This document shows, in pieces, positions 16,389 to 24,501 of a DNA stretch of 39,256 nucleotides. The notes under the pieces were generated by a model. The model saw only the letters and a program-made list of their open reading frames with translations. It searched no databases and was not told the DNA's origin. This DNA comes from UBA4658 sp002405485. Lineage in GTDB: Bacteria > Planctomycetota > Phycisphaerae > Phycisphaerales > UBA1924. Every line of letters begins with the position of its first letter. Position 1 is the first letter of the stretch. Position numbers and translations under genes: made by a program. The stretch is taken from contig DAISGC010000028.1 in the NCBI GenBank assembly GCA_036823255.1, positions 1 to 39,256 of the forward strand, read 5' to 3'.

Positions 16389-16452
16389 TGGCACAGGCGT
16401 CCCGCCTGTGAATCAAGAGTTCAAGGTGAACACAGGCGGGACGCCTGTGCCA
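16389..16452. repeat. Palindromic dispersed repeat, copy B
   Basis: Two perfect 22-base inverted arms (16389-16410 and 16431-16452) flank a 20-base loop. Each arm is itself a hairpin of the CACAGGCG-TCC-CGCCTGTG type, as in copy A. It lies between the lpxA stop and the MBL start. No target-site duplication is visible. It could work as a transcription terminator or an mRNA-stabilising element. Confidence 0.88.
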
Positions 16453-16468
16453 CCACTTCCGAGAAGGT

Positions 16469-17317
16469 TTACATCCCTTGTTCATCTTCCTCGCTAACAC
16501 GCCCCGCACGGACCGCCCCGCGCTCGGGCTTGCCAAAGCCGGTCACGAATCCTCGCGATGATCCCGCAAGGAAATCCGCCACCTCCGCGATGAGCGGCGA
16601 CCCCGCTCCGAGCGTCCGCAGCCCCTCGATCACCACGGGACGGGGCATCGGGCGATACAGGAATCGACGAAATGCCTCGTTCAGCTCCGAGATCTGCGCC
16701 CGAGGAAAGCCCTTCCGCCGCAGCCCGACCAGGTTCAGCATGCCGATCCGGTTCCGCTCACTCACCACGAAAAACGGGGGCACGTCCTTGTTCACGGCAC
16801 AGTCGCCGGACATCATGACCATCCGCCCGATGCGGCAGAACTGATGGATCACCGCGTTGCCCCCGAGTGTCACGTCATCGCCAACGACGCAATGCCCCGC
16901 GAGCGCCGACCCGTTGACCATCACCACCCGATTGCCGACGACGCAGTCGTGCGCGACATGCGAGTTCACCATCATGAACACGCCATCGCCAAGCGTTGTT
17001 GGCATCTCGTTCCGGGTCGATGCGTGCACCGTCGCTCCCTCGCGCAGGAAGCAATCGGCCCCGATCTTCACCCCCGCCGTCGCACCCTTGAACTTGTAGT
17101 CCTGCGGCTCAAAGCCCACGCAGGCGTGCGGCCAGAGCTTTGTCCGTGCGCCGATGCTCACTGGGCCCACGTCGCCGTTGACATGGTTCGCCCCGGTCAG
17201 CGTCACGCCCTCCCCGAGCGTCACTCGCCCGGAGAGCACGCAGTGCGGCCCGACAACAACGTCCGCCGCGAGTTCGCAGGTCTTGGACACGATCGCTGAC
17301 GGATGGATAGTGGGCAT
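16469..17317 (-). CDS. lpxA: Acyl-ACP--UDP-N-acetylglucosamine O-acyltransferase
   Basis: The 282-aa product performs the first step of lipid A synthesis, moving a hydroxyacyl chain from ACP to UDP-GlcNAc in the cytoplasm. The N-terminal two thirds are left-handed beta-helix hexapeptide repeats starting at IHPSAIVS. NSHVAHDCVVGN holds the catalytic histidine equivalent to E. coli His125, and GGNAVIHQFCRIG and the NRIGMLNLVGLRRKGF segment are typical. The C-terminal helical part follows, with a short tail beyond the usual length. It begins 24 bases after the hpnE stop and is probably in the hpnCDE transcription unit. Its presence implies an LPS-type outer membrane. Confidence 0.92.
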   Translation of the reverse strand: MPTIHPSAIVSKTCELAADVVVGPHCVLSGRVTLGEGVTLTGANHVNGDVGPVSIGARTKLWPHACVGFEPQDYKFKGATAGVKIGADCFLREGATVHASTRNEMPTTLGDGVFMMVNSHVAHDCVVGNRVVMVNGSALAGHCVVGDDVTLGGNAVIHQFCRIGRMVMMSGDCAVNKDVPPFFVVSERNRIGMLNLVGLRRKGFPRAQISELNEAFRRFLYRPMPRPVVIEGLRTLGAGSPLIAEVADFLAGSSRGFVTGFGKPERGAVRAGRVSEEDEQGM

Positions 17318-17341
17318 GCGGACCAGAGGATATGGATCAAC

Positions 17342-18748
17342 CTACGCCCGCAGCCCCAGCACGCTCGCGAGGGGCGCAACGGGCAGCGAGGCGACGATCA
17401 TGTCCGTGCTCGGCACCCCAAGCGCCGCCGCCGCCGCCGCATACCCGGATCGCGTCGCCCCCTCCATCGTCGCCGGCCAGCCCGTGTCGGTGTAGTCACC
17501 GGCGAGGATGATCCGCGAGTCGCCGATCGGCCCGGGGCGGATCGACTCGATCCCCGGCACCGGTGCGAACGTCGCCAGCTTCTCCTTCACTGCGCGAACC
17601 TCGAGCAGCTTCGCGCCCGCGCTGGCTGGCACGCAGGCGTGCAGATCGGCCAGCACCCGCTTACCCACCTGATCCTCGCTCAGGGGCAGCCAGTCATCCG
17701 CGGCGCTGATCACCGCGTGGATGCGCTTCCCCGCGTCGTCCTTGCGGAACAGCCACTGGGTCGGCCGATCCACGAGCACCGCATGCGGGAGCGTCTCGCC
17801 GTTTCGTGATCCCGCGAGCGGCGGCAGCACCGCCCGGTCAAACGTCATGTGCACGCCCAGGATCGGGCTGTGCGCGAACTCGTCCAGACGCGCAAACCGC
17901 GCGTCGCGCGATCGAATCGCAGGATCGATCAGGCGACACACCCTCTCCACCGGCACCGCACAGATCACCACGTCGGCGTCGAACCGCTCGCCATCGGTCG
18001 TGATGACGCCCGTCTCATCGATCCGCTCCGCGGCGGACCCCAGCAGCACGCGCCCGGGCGCGCTCGCCGCCGCCAGCCGCCGCTCGGCCTGCTCGTACAG
18101 TTCCAGCAGCGGCACGCTCGGCACGCCGATGTCCGCGCTGGCACGCGCCGCCAGGAACCCCTCCTGAAACACGTGCAGCGCGACGCTCGCCGACACTCTG
18201 GCCACGTCCAGATTGCACGCGCTCACCACCACCGGAGCCCAGAATCTGCGGATCACCCGCTCCGACTGCCCGCACCGCGACAGGAACGTGCCGAAGGTCT
18301 GATCGCGATACTCCCGCCGATTCACCCGCATGATCCGCGCACACGCCCGCCCGATCTGCAGCTTCTCCCCAAGCGTCAGGAAGCTCGCCCGCAGAAACGA
18401 CTCGGTGAAGTGCGCCGGAGCCGGAAACACCCCCGGCCCCACCCGGCTCACGCGACCGCCCTCCTCGATCCAGTACTGCGTGTCGTACCACCGGATCCGG
18501 TCGCGCACGCCCAGCCGTGCAAGCAGGTCGAGATAGTTCGTGCAGCACCCGAGCACCACGTGCTGACAGTTGTCCAGCCACTGCTCGGAACGCACATCCT
18601 TGAAGCTCGTCGCCCGACCGCCCAGTTTCTTGCGCGTCTCCAGGATCGTCACGCCAACCCCGCGATCGGCCAGCCGCAGCGCGCACGCCAGCCCGGCGAT
18701 CCCGCCGCCCACGATCAGCGCCGATCCTGGGGAGCCCTCACGACCCAT
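17342..18748 (-). CDS. hpnE: Hydroxysqualene dehydroxylase
   Basis: The 468-aa product is an FAD-dependent enzyme that reduces hydroxysqualene to squalene, the last of the three HpnCDE steps. The dinucleotide-binding motif ALIVGGGIAGLACALRLADR with an acidic strand end (ILE) opens the protein, followed by LGGRATSF and DNCQHVVLGCC, typical of HpnE. The C-terminal FAD motif is ILAGDYTDTGWPATMEGA. The ATG at 18748 overlaps the hpnD stop by one base (TGATG), so translation is probably coupled. The gene order hpnC-hpnD-hpnE identifies it more firmly than the amine-oxidase family alone, which also contains phytoene desaturases. Confidence 0.92.
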   Translation of the reverse strand: MGREGSPGSALIVGGGIAGLACALRLADRGVGVTILETRKKLGGRATSFKDVRSEQWLDNCQHVVLGCCTNYLDLLARLGVRDRIRWYDTQYWIEEGGRVSRVGPGVFPAPAHFTESFLRASFLTLGEKLQIGRACARIMRVNRREYRDQTFGTFLSRCGQSERVIRRFWAPVVVSACNLDVARVSASVALHVFQEGFLAARASADIGVPSVPLLELYEQAERRLAAASAPGRVLLGSAAERIDETGVITTDGERFDADVVICAVPVERVCRLIDPAIRSRDARFARLDEFAHSPILGVHMTFDRAVLPPLAGSRNGETLPHAVLVDRPTQWLFRKDDAGKRIHAVISAADDWLPLSEDQVGKRVLADLHACVPASAGAKLLEVRAVKEKLATFAPVPGIESIRPGPIGDSRIILAGDYTDTGWPATMEGATRSGYAAAAAALGVPSTDMIVASLPVAPLASVLGLRA

Positions 18749-19746
18749 CACCACCCGCCCACCTTCGCCCAGATCGCGGCGCCAAGCGCGATGCTCGCCT
18801 TCTTCGGGCCAGGAAGGCGAATCCTCCGATCGGACATGACACGCGACGGATCCGCCTCGATCAGTTCCAGAAGCCCGGAATAGATCCGCGTCATCGCCCA
18901 CAGCGTCGGCGAGCACGTCGGGTCGATCATCGACTCCAGGTCCTTCGACGCTTCATAGTGCTCCCGCGCCAGGCGGGCCTGATCGCGGATCACCTCCGCG
19001 CACCGGTCCGGATACCGCCACCCGCGCAGATCGCTCACGCTTACGTCCCGCGCCTTCAGAACGTCGGTCGGGATGTAGACCCGCGGCGGACGTTCATCCA
19101 GATCCTGCGCCAGATCGCGCAGGATGTTCGTCCGCTGAAACGCCTGCCCACGACGCAGCGCCATCTCCCGCGCACGCGCCGGATCCGCGCCCTCCCGCAG
19201 GCCCCAGATCCACAGGCACGCCAGCCCCGCCGTCCCCGCCACCCGGTAGCAGTACCGGTGCAGCGCGGCGTCGTCGGCGTACACCGCACCCGCCAGATCC
19301 CCCTCCAGCCCGTCCAGCAGATCGCCGAAGATCACCGGATCGATCGGATAGCTCGCACACGTCGCCCCGAACGCCTGCCACCACACGGGCGTCCCGCCCT
19401 CCAGAACCTCCGCATGCCCCGCGAGCAACGCGTGCGTCCGATCCCTGAAGGCCATGAGCGCCCGACGACGCTCCTCCACCGGCCTCTGCTCGTCCGCCAG
19501 ATCGTCGGCCGCTCGCATCCACGCGTAGATCGAGTAGATCGCGCTCCGCCTCGGCTCGGGCGTCAGGCGAAGCCCGTAGAAGAAGTTCCTCGCCCGAGAC
19601 TGTGTGACCCGCCCCGCCTCGGCATACGCCGCCGCCAGCTCACGCTCCGAAACCCCGGGCAGCGTCGGCACGATCCCGCTGGTCGGTCCGGGCCTGCGCC
19701 CGCCTGCGGTCAGCGTCGTCGGTGTTGGTGCGATCCCGGCGGACAA
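18748..19746 (-). CDS. hpnD: Presqualene diphosphate synthase
   Basis: The 332-aa product is a squalene/phytoene synthase family enzyme that joins two farnesyl diphosphates into presqualene diphosphate. The first aspartate-rich motif is DDLADE, the second lies in QRTNILRDLAQDLDE, and ARNFFYGLRLTPEPRRSAIY is the usual N-terminal signature. The best start in this frame is TTG at 19746, three bases after the hpnC stop; the ATG at 19753 is in another frame. About 40 residues precede the family core, so a GTG start further in is possible. Position between hpnC and hpnE supports the assignment over phytoene synthase. Confidence 0.9.
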   Translation of the reverse strand: MSAGIAPTPTTLTAGGRRPGPTSGIVPTLPGVSERELAAAYAEAGRVTQSRARNFFYGLRLTPEPRRSAIYSIYAWMRAADDLADEQRPVEERRRALMAFRDRTHALLAGHAEVLEGGTPVWWQAFGATCASYPIDPVIFGDLLDGLEGDLAGAVYADDAALHRYCYRVAGTAGLACLWIWGLREGADPARAREMALRRGQAFQRTNILRDLAQDLDERPPRVYIPTDVLKARDVSVSDLRGWRYPDRCAEVIRDQARLAREHYEASKDLESMIDPTCSPTLWAMTRIYSGLLELIEADPSRVMSDRRIRLPGPKKASIALGAAIWAKVGGW

Positions 19747-19749
19747 TGC

Positions 19750-20802
19750 TCATCCAGCTCCCGATTGCCGTCCCTGTCTTCCAGATCCGCCTCGCACGCT
19801 TCGCCACCAGGCACGGGCGACGAGCATGCCCTTTTCCACCCGCGACAGCCTCGGCCTCCCCCAAAGCGTCGCGCACCCCATCCCGCGGACCGCCGAGAGA
19901 ATAGCTTCTCCGCCCGCCCCGAACAGCCACACCACCGGCGCAACACCGGGATCGATCAGCTCCGGCAGGTCGCGGCCCTCCGCAAACAGCAACTCGGTCC
20001 GATCGACCAGACGCCGAACACCCCGGATGTACGGCACCCTGGCCCGCGGATCATCGCCCTGCTCCAACCACTCCCGGAGCATCTCCGGCGTGATCCCCGT
20101 CGGACCGTCCGGACCCATCTCCGGAACATAGATGCGATCGCGCTCCACAAGGTCACGCCGAACATCCTGCCAGAAGTTGATGAGCTGCAGCGCCGTGCAC
20201 GTCGCGTCTGACTTGGCGTACAGCAACGCCGACCGTGGGTCGTGCTCCGGTGGCGCATGTCCGGCGAGCGTGAGCACGATCCGGCCGACTGGATTGGCGC
20301 TCCGCGTGCAATAGTCCAGCACCTGATCCCACGTCCGGTACCGCGTCACCCGCTGGTCCTGCACGAACGCGTCGATCAGGTCATGAAACGGACGCGGGCC
20401 CAGAAACCGATGCCGCATCCGCGTCCGTCGCAGCGCGACGAAGACCGGATGCCTCGTCGGCCCATCTCCAAAGCACGCATCCAGCTCGCCGCGCCACCAC
20501 CCAAGCAGCCGCTCGGACTGTGCTCGCGCCTCGGGAGTGTTTCCGGTCTCATCCCCGAGATCGTCTGCCCAGCGGCAGAACGCGTACACCGCCGCGAAGT
20601 CGTCCCGAAGCCCCTTGGGCACCAGCGAAGAGAGCACGGAGAAGTTCTCGTAGTGGGTCGTCGCCAGACCATGGCAATACGCAAGCGATTCCTCTTCGCT
20701 CAACGGCTCCGCACCGGCCGGCGCATCCGGTCCGACCACGCCGAGCAGTTCGATCGGCGGCGTCCGAGGATCAAGCGCGGCAGGTGTTCCGATCTCGGTC
20801 AT
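19750..20802 (-). CDS. hpnC: Hydroxysqualene synthase
   Basis: The 350-aa product belongs to the squalene/phytoene synthase family and converts presqualene diphosphate to hydroxysqualene. HYENFSVLSSLVPKGLRDDF and VYAFCRWADDLGDETGN are HpnC-type, with DDLGD as first aspartate motif; NFWQDVRRDL with YVPEM is the second. I chose ATG at 20802 because a -10-like TATTGT covers the alternative TTG at 20814. It is the first gene of hpnC-D-E, with lpxA next. The product of the operon, squalene, feeds hopanoids or sterols; no cyclase is in the window. Confidence 0.9.
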   Translation of the reverse strand: MTEIGTPAALDPRTPPIELLGVVGPDAPAGAEPLSEEESLAYCHGLATTHYENFSVLSSLVPKGLRDDFAAVYAFCRWADDLGDETGNTPEARAQSERLLGWWRGELDACFGDGPTRHPVFVALRRTRMRHRFLGPRPFHDLIDAFVQDQRVTRYRTWDQVLDYCTRSANPVGRIVLTLAGHAPPEHDPRSALLYAKSDATCTALQLINFWQDVRRDLVERDRIYVPEMGPDGPTGITPEMLREWLEQGDDPRARVPYIRGVRRLVDRTELLFAEGRDLPELIDPGVAPVVWLFGAGGEAILSAVRGMGCATLWGRPRLSRVEKGMLVARAWWRSVRGGSGRQGRQSGAG

Positions 20803-20810
20803 CCCGTGCG

Positions 20811-20816
20811 ACAATA
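20811..20816 (-). promoter_or_regulatory. Candidate -10 box of the hpnCDE operon
   Basis: On the minus strand this reads TATTGT, eight bases before the ATG at 20802, so the mRNA would have almost no leader. No good -35 box is seen. Confidence 0.3.
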
Positions 20817-20889
20817 CGCCCCTCGTCCCTGCGCAGCGATCCTCCTGGATCTCACGCCTTCACCCGGCTCACGCACGCTGATCGCGCTC

Positions 20890-22398
20890 TCACTCCCGGC
20901 CTTGCCCCTCCCTCGGCGGGCCCTTTCCCCGCGGCCCGACAAGCAGCTCCGCTGCCCGTTCCAGCACCGGATCCGGATCGTCCTTCCTGGGCGTCCACGG
21001 CACCACGATGTCCGGCATCACCCCCCGGCCCTCGATCGGCGCACCGTCAATGTCCGAGTCGACCCACGTCGGCAGCATCACCGTGATCCCGCACCCGAGG
21101 TCGAACGGCTTCGGGTTCCCTGACGACCCGTATGACGCCTCTCCAACGAGCTTCGCACCACCGGCATGACGCATCATCCTGAGGAAAGACTCCGTGCTCG
21201 ACATGCACTGTGGGCCCATGAGCACCACGCACTTGCCGTGGAGCTTCGCCCGATGCGCCGGATCCGGCTCCACCGCGCGATCAAACGGCCCCGTCCAGCC
21301 CTCCGGCGCGTCCGGCGAACGCACCCGGCTCCGGGCGTACACCGTCGGCCGGACCGTGAAGCGCGCCGCCACCGCCTGCGCCAGCCGCTCATCGCCCCCG
21401 GAGTTCATCCGCATATCCACGATCATCCCGGGCGCATCCCCGTGCGCGTCGATGAACCGCAGCGCCCGCTGGTGCTCCTCCGCCGAGCCCGACCAGGAGG
21501 GAATCAGCAGATACGGCACGCCGCGGTACAAACCGGTCACGATCGTCCCATCGCACGCAAAGTCCGTGAGCAGCGACTGCACCACCGCGCGATCGACGTT
21601 CGCGATGCGCTCTGGAACATGGGTCTTGAGCGTGCCCCCGGCCGCCCGCACAGTGACGTGCACGTCCCGCAGAGCCGAGAGCTCCCGCGCGATCACCCGG
21701 GCCAGCACCGCGCATGATCGCGCCCTTCCCGCTCGATCCCGAAGTCGCGCATGCAACTGGTCCCAGTCCAGCGACCGGGTCGATCTGTGCGAGTAGGACC
21801 CGTCGATGTGCTTCCGCAATGCATCCAGTACCCCCGCACGCTGCTCTGCGGAGAGTTCCGCCGCCGCGGGCGCGTCCGCGACCCGAGTCGTAAACCAGAT
21901 CGGATAGGGCTCAAGAGGCCGGCCCTGAACGCTCCGCACGTTTCGGGCCGACGGACAGTTGATGCTGAGCGTGTACGTCTGGCCCGGCTCCACGCTGATC
22001 GGAATCAGCAGCGTCCGGGGGTCGAGCCACTTCGGCTGCCCCTTTCCCGGATACGTCGGACCTCCGCCGCAGACCGAGAAGCTCCCGGTGTCCATGTCCG
22101 AATCGAACTCGATCCGGAGTTCCTTGAGGGCCGGATCAACCCCCGTGTCTCCGATGTCCGGATCGGCCCAGATGACCGTTGGTGCGCGTGGCCGATCGGT
22201 GCCAGGTCCGGCAGAACCAGGTCCGGCAGAACCGGGTCCTGGAGAACCAGACCCGGGAGAACCGGGTCCTAGGGGGCCGGACGTGGGCGCATCGCACCCG
22301 CCGGTGACTTCCGCCGAGGGCTCGATCCGCGTCGTGCCGACAGCGCTCGAAAGCGTCAGAAGCGTTCCGAAGACCAGGGGCCACGCCGTGCGCGTCAT
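20890..22398 (-). CDS. Secreted S41 family peptidase with Ig-like domain and SAGPG repeat linker
   Basis: The product is 502 aa. A signal peptide (about 1-22) is followed by a linker of five SAGPG-like pentapeptides, then a bacterial Ig-like domain (Big_5 type: PTVIWADPDIGDTGVDP, IEFDSDMDTGSF), and the S41 tail-specific-protease core. Ser400 in CMSSTES is the probable nucleophile (S-x-x-E), and VDMRMNSGGD is the usual strand and loop. The C-terminus has IEGRGVMPDIVVPWTP, typical of the family. No PDZ domain is obvious. The ATG at 22398 has GGAG six bases upstream. The likely role is cleaving periplasmic or surface proteins; the substrate is unknown. It is divergent from ispH. Confidence 0.85.
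   Translation of the reverse strand: MTRTAWPLVFGTLLTLSSAVGTTRIEPSAEVTGGCDAPTSGPLGPGSPGSGSPGPGSAGPGSAGPGTDRPRAPTVIWADPDIGDTGVDPALKELRIEFDSDMDTGSFSVCGGGPTYPGKGQPKWLDPRTLLIPISVEPGQTYTLSINCPSARNVRSVQGRPLEPYPIWFTTRVADAPAAAELSAEQRAGVLDALRKHIDGSYSHRSTRSLDWDQLHARLRDRAGRARSCAVLARVIARELSALRDVHVTVRAAGGTLKTHVPERIANVDRAVVQSLLTDFACDGTIVTGLYRGVPYLLIPSWSGSAEEHQRALRFIDAHGDAPGMIVDMRMNSGGDERLAQAVAARFTVRPTVYARSRVRSPDAPEGWTGPFDRAVEPDPAHRAKLHGKCVVLMGPQCMSSTESFLRMMRHAGGAKLVGEASYGSSGNPKPFDLGCGITVMLPTWVDSDIDGAPIEGRGVMPDIVVPWTPRKDDPDPVLERAAELLVGPRGKGPPREGQGRE
22202..22276 (-). repeat. Five 15-bp repeats encoding SAGPG linker
   Basis: Five units of 15 bases, the first two on the plus strand identical (CCAGGTCCGGCAGAA), encode Ser-x-Gly-Pro-Gly pentapeptides between the signal peptide and the Ig-like domain of the S41 peptidase. 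Copy number probably varies between strains. Confidence 0.85.
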
Positions 22399-22467
22399 CT
22401 CGTGCTCCAGGAACGGGGATTCGCCCGTGCTCGGAATCCCGCATGACCGCGGAATACCATGAGTTCT

Positions 22468-23571
22468 ATGCGGATTCTCCTTGCAGGGCCTCGCGGTTTC
22501 TGTGCCGGCGTGCACATGGCCATCGACGTCGTGGATCAGGTCCTGGACCTGTACCCCGGTCGCGCGATCTACGTGTACCACGAGATCGTCCACAACAAGC
22601 ACGTCGTCAATCGCTTCCGCCAGCGCGGCGTCCGGTTCATCGAGGACGTCGCCGAGGCCCCGGCCGGCTCCATCATCATCTTCAGCGCCCACGGCGTATC
22701 CCCAGCCGTCCGCGAAGAGGCCAAGGTCCGCAACCTCACCATGGTCGACGCCACCTGCCCACTGGTCACCAAGGTCCACAACGAGGCCATTCGGTACGCT
22801 CGGCAGGGATACGACATCCTCCTCGTCGGACACGCCGACCACCAGGAAGTCGTCGGCACCCGCGGCGAGGCCCCGGATTCCATCCAGGTCGTCGAGTCTC
22901 CAGACGACATCCCCTCGCTGAAGATCAAGGACCCCACCAAGGTCGCCTACCTCACCCAGACCACGCTCTCGACCGATGACGCCGCCGTCATCATCGATGC
23001 CCTCAAGAAGGCCTTCCCGAGCATCAAGGATCCGCCCTCCAGCGACATCTGCTACGCCACCACCAACCGCCAGGCCGCCGTGCGGCAGATCGCTCCCGAG
23101 TGCGACCTGGTCCTGGTCGTCGGGAGCAAGAACTCCTCCAACTCCGTTCGCCTCACGGAAATCTCCCGGAACGTCGGCACCCCCGCGTTCCTCCTGGATG
23201 ATGTCAGCGAACTCAAGGACGAGTGGTTCGCCCACGTCGAGGGAGGACCTCGCAACGCCACGGTCCTCATCACCGCCGGCGCCAGCGCGCCCGAGGACCT
23301 CGTCGCCGGCCTCTGCAAGCACCTCATCGACCGCTTTGCCGGCGGACCGGCCTACAAGAGCGCGGGCGGCGTCGGCGTCATCGAGCAGCGAGACGTCTTC
23401 CGCGAAGATGAGGAGTTCGGACTCCCCGCCACGCTCAAGCGGCTCATGCGCGACGTCGGGGTCGATCCTGACGGCCGAAAGATCAAGGTCGGCTGCTACG
23501 ACATCACCGAAGAGCTCTACGGCGCAACCCCCAGGGGCACGCCCCTCACGATCGCCGGAAAGGCCGTCTGA
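22468..23571 (+). CDS. ispH: 4-hydroxy-3-methylbut-2-enyl diphosphate reductase
   Basis: The 367-aa product performs the last step of the MEP pathway, reducing HMBPP to IPP and DMAPP with a [4Fe-4S] cluster. Cys12 (GFCAGV), Cys97 (DATCPLV) and Cys195 (DICYATTNRQ) are the cluster ligands; EIVHNKHVV and GHADHQEVVGT hold the substrate-binding His and Glu residues. SKNSSNSVRL is the usual SxNS phosphate-binding motif. I chose the ATG at 22468 because MRILLAGPRGFCAGV matches the family N-terminus; an in-frame ATG at 22459 would add three residues. It is followed after 2 bases by the sulfoxide reductase gene and supplies precursors for the squalene operon nearby. Confidence 0.95.
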   Translation: MRILLAGPRGFCAGVHMAIDVVDQVLDLYPGRAIYVYHEIVHNKHVVNRFRQRGVRFIEDVAEAPAGSIIIFSAHGVSPAVREEAKVRNLTMVDATCPLVTKVHNEAIRYARQGYDILLVGHADHQEVVGTRGEAPDSIQVVESPDDIPSLKIKDPTKVAYLTQTTLSTDDAAVIIDALKKAFPSIKDPPSSDICYATTNRQAAVRQIAPECDLVLVVGSKNSSNSVRLTEISRNVGTPAFLLDDVSELKDEWFAHVEGGPRNATVLITAGASAPEDLVAGLCKHLIDRFAGGPAYKSAGGVGVIEQRDVFREDEEFGLPATLKRLMRDVGVDPDGRKIKVGCYDITEELYGATPRGTPLTIAGKAV

Positions 23572-23573
23572 TC

Positions 23574-24053
23574 GTGCCCACTCGTGACTACGGCCTGCCA
23601 GCCGCCGCCGTCAACGCCAGCGGCGACCGCGAGCACCGCATGCGTCTCGTCGTCGACGCCCTCTGGACGCTCCTCCACGACAAGGGCTGCTCCTGGATCG
23701 GGTTCTACCTCAAGACCGATGGCGAGGAGTTGGTCCTTGGCCCACGCCGCGACAAGCCCGCCTGCTCCCCGATCGGTCTGCACGGAGCCTGCGGCCGATG
23801 CTGGCTTCTCCGCAGACCGCTTCTCGTGACCGACGTCGCCAAGCTCGGCGCCGGATACATCGCGTGCGACCCTCGCGACCGTTCCGAGGCCGTCATCCCC
23901 TGCATCGACGAGCACAGCGTCTGCTGGGGCGTTCTTGACGCCGACAGCTTCGACCTCGCCGCATTCGACCAATCCGACGTCAGCGGCATGGTCGCCGTGC
24001 TCCGCAAGGCCGGGCTCTTCCACGGCTCCCTGCCGCCCACCGAGATCGTCTGA
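23574..24053 (+). CDS. msrC: Free methionine-(R)-sulfoxide reductase, GAF domain
   Basis: The 159-aa product is a single GAF domain close to fRMsr, which reduces free methionine-R-sulfoxide with thioredoxin-type electrons. Cys64 (KPAC), Cys73 (GAC) and Cys98 (YIACD) match the three redox cysteines of E. coli MsrC (84, 94, 118). Glu105 (RSEAVIP) and Asp122 and Asp124 (GVLDADS) match its substrate-binding acids. Additional cysteines (39, 76, 110, 117) are unusual for the family. The start is GTG at 23574, two bases after the ispH stop, so the two genes form an operon. A sensory GAF protein is the alternative, but the conserved active site favours the enzyme. Confidence 0.8.
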   Translation: MPTRDYGLPAAAVNASGDREHRMRLVVDALWTLLHDKGCSWIGFYLKTDGEELVLGPRRDKPACSPIGLHGACGRCWLLRRPLLVTDVAKLGAGYIACDPRDRSEAVIPCIDEHSVCWGVLDADSFDLAAFDQSDVSGMVAVLRKAGLFHGSLPPTEIV

Positions 24054-24075
24054 CGGCTCCCCTTGCCAGCGCAGG

Positions 24076-24111
24076 AAAAATCACGCCGACACTCGTCGGC
24101 GTGACCGTTTT
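24076..24111. terminator. Bidirectional rho-independent terminator
   Basis: TCACGCCGAC and GTCGGCGTGA form a perfect 10-bp stem (24081-24104) with a 4-base loop. TTTT at 24108-24111 follows on the plus strand and AAAAA at 24076-24080 gives TTTTT on the minus strand. It ends both the ispH-msrC and the rpsR transcripts, which converge here. Confidence 0.82.
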
Positions 24112-24145
24112 CACATCAATCACGCTTCCAACGCGGGGACGCGGG

Positions 24146-24388
24146 TTACAGCGTCGCCGAGGTGTACGGCAGCAGACCCATGAACCGGGCCTGCTTGATC
24201 GCACGGGCAACCATCCGCTGCTCCAGCGCCGACGTCTGCAGCCGCTTGCGGCCGTAGATCTTCCCGTTGGGCGACATCATCCGGCGAAGGTTCTCAACGT
24301 CCTTGTAGTCGACGTACGGAACCTCGGCGGGCCCGGTCTTGGTCACCTTGATCTTGGGTTGAGCGCCGAATCGGGGGAATCGAGACAT
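24146..24388 (-). CDS. rpsR: Small ribosomal subunit protein bS18
   Basis: The 80-aa product is ribosomal protein S18, which pairs with S6 on the 30S platform. VDYKDVENLRRMMSPNGKI, RKRLQTSALEQR and AIKQARFMGLLPYT are the standard core. Length is normal. I chose the ATG at 24388 (MSRFPRFG); a GTG six bases upstream is also in frame. It stands alone here, without the usual rpsF, ssb and rplI neighbours. Confidence 0.95.
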   Translation of the reverse strand: MSRFPRFGAQPKIKVTKTGPAEVPYVDYKDVENLRRMMSPNGKIYGRKRLQTSALEQRMVARAIKQARFMGLLPYTSATL

Positions 24389-24417
24389 GACCACAATGCT
24401 CCGTCACGGGGTTGCCC

Positions 24418-24448
24418 GGTCTCACTCGGCGACACGCCGATCTGAACC
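24418..24448 (-). promoter_or_regulatory. Hairpin in the upstream region of rpsR
   Basis: TCGGCG and CGCCGA pair around a 3-base loop, and GGT/ACC pair at the base across a 5-by-5 internal loop. It lies about 30 bases upstream of the rpsR start and could be part of its mRNA leader. Autoregulation by S6:S18 is known from other bacteria, but I cannot confirm that motif here. Confidence 0.25.
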
Positions 24449-24501
24449 AGGCGACGGGGTGCGTTTCAGGGCCAAGATACTAGGCCCCTCCCCCTCGCCC
24501 G

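Noticed and set aside
15309..16452. Palindromic repeats as the terminal repeats of one composite mobile element carrying the MBL gene
   Set aside because: No transposase, no target duplication, and each copy is a complete palindrome by itself. Two independent dispersed repeats are simpler.
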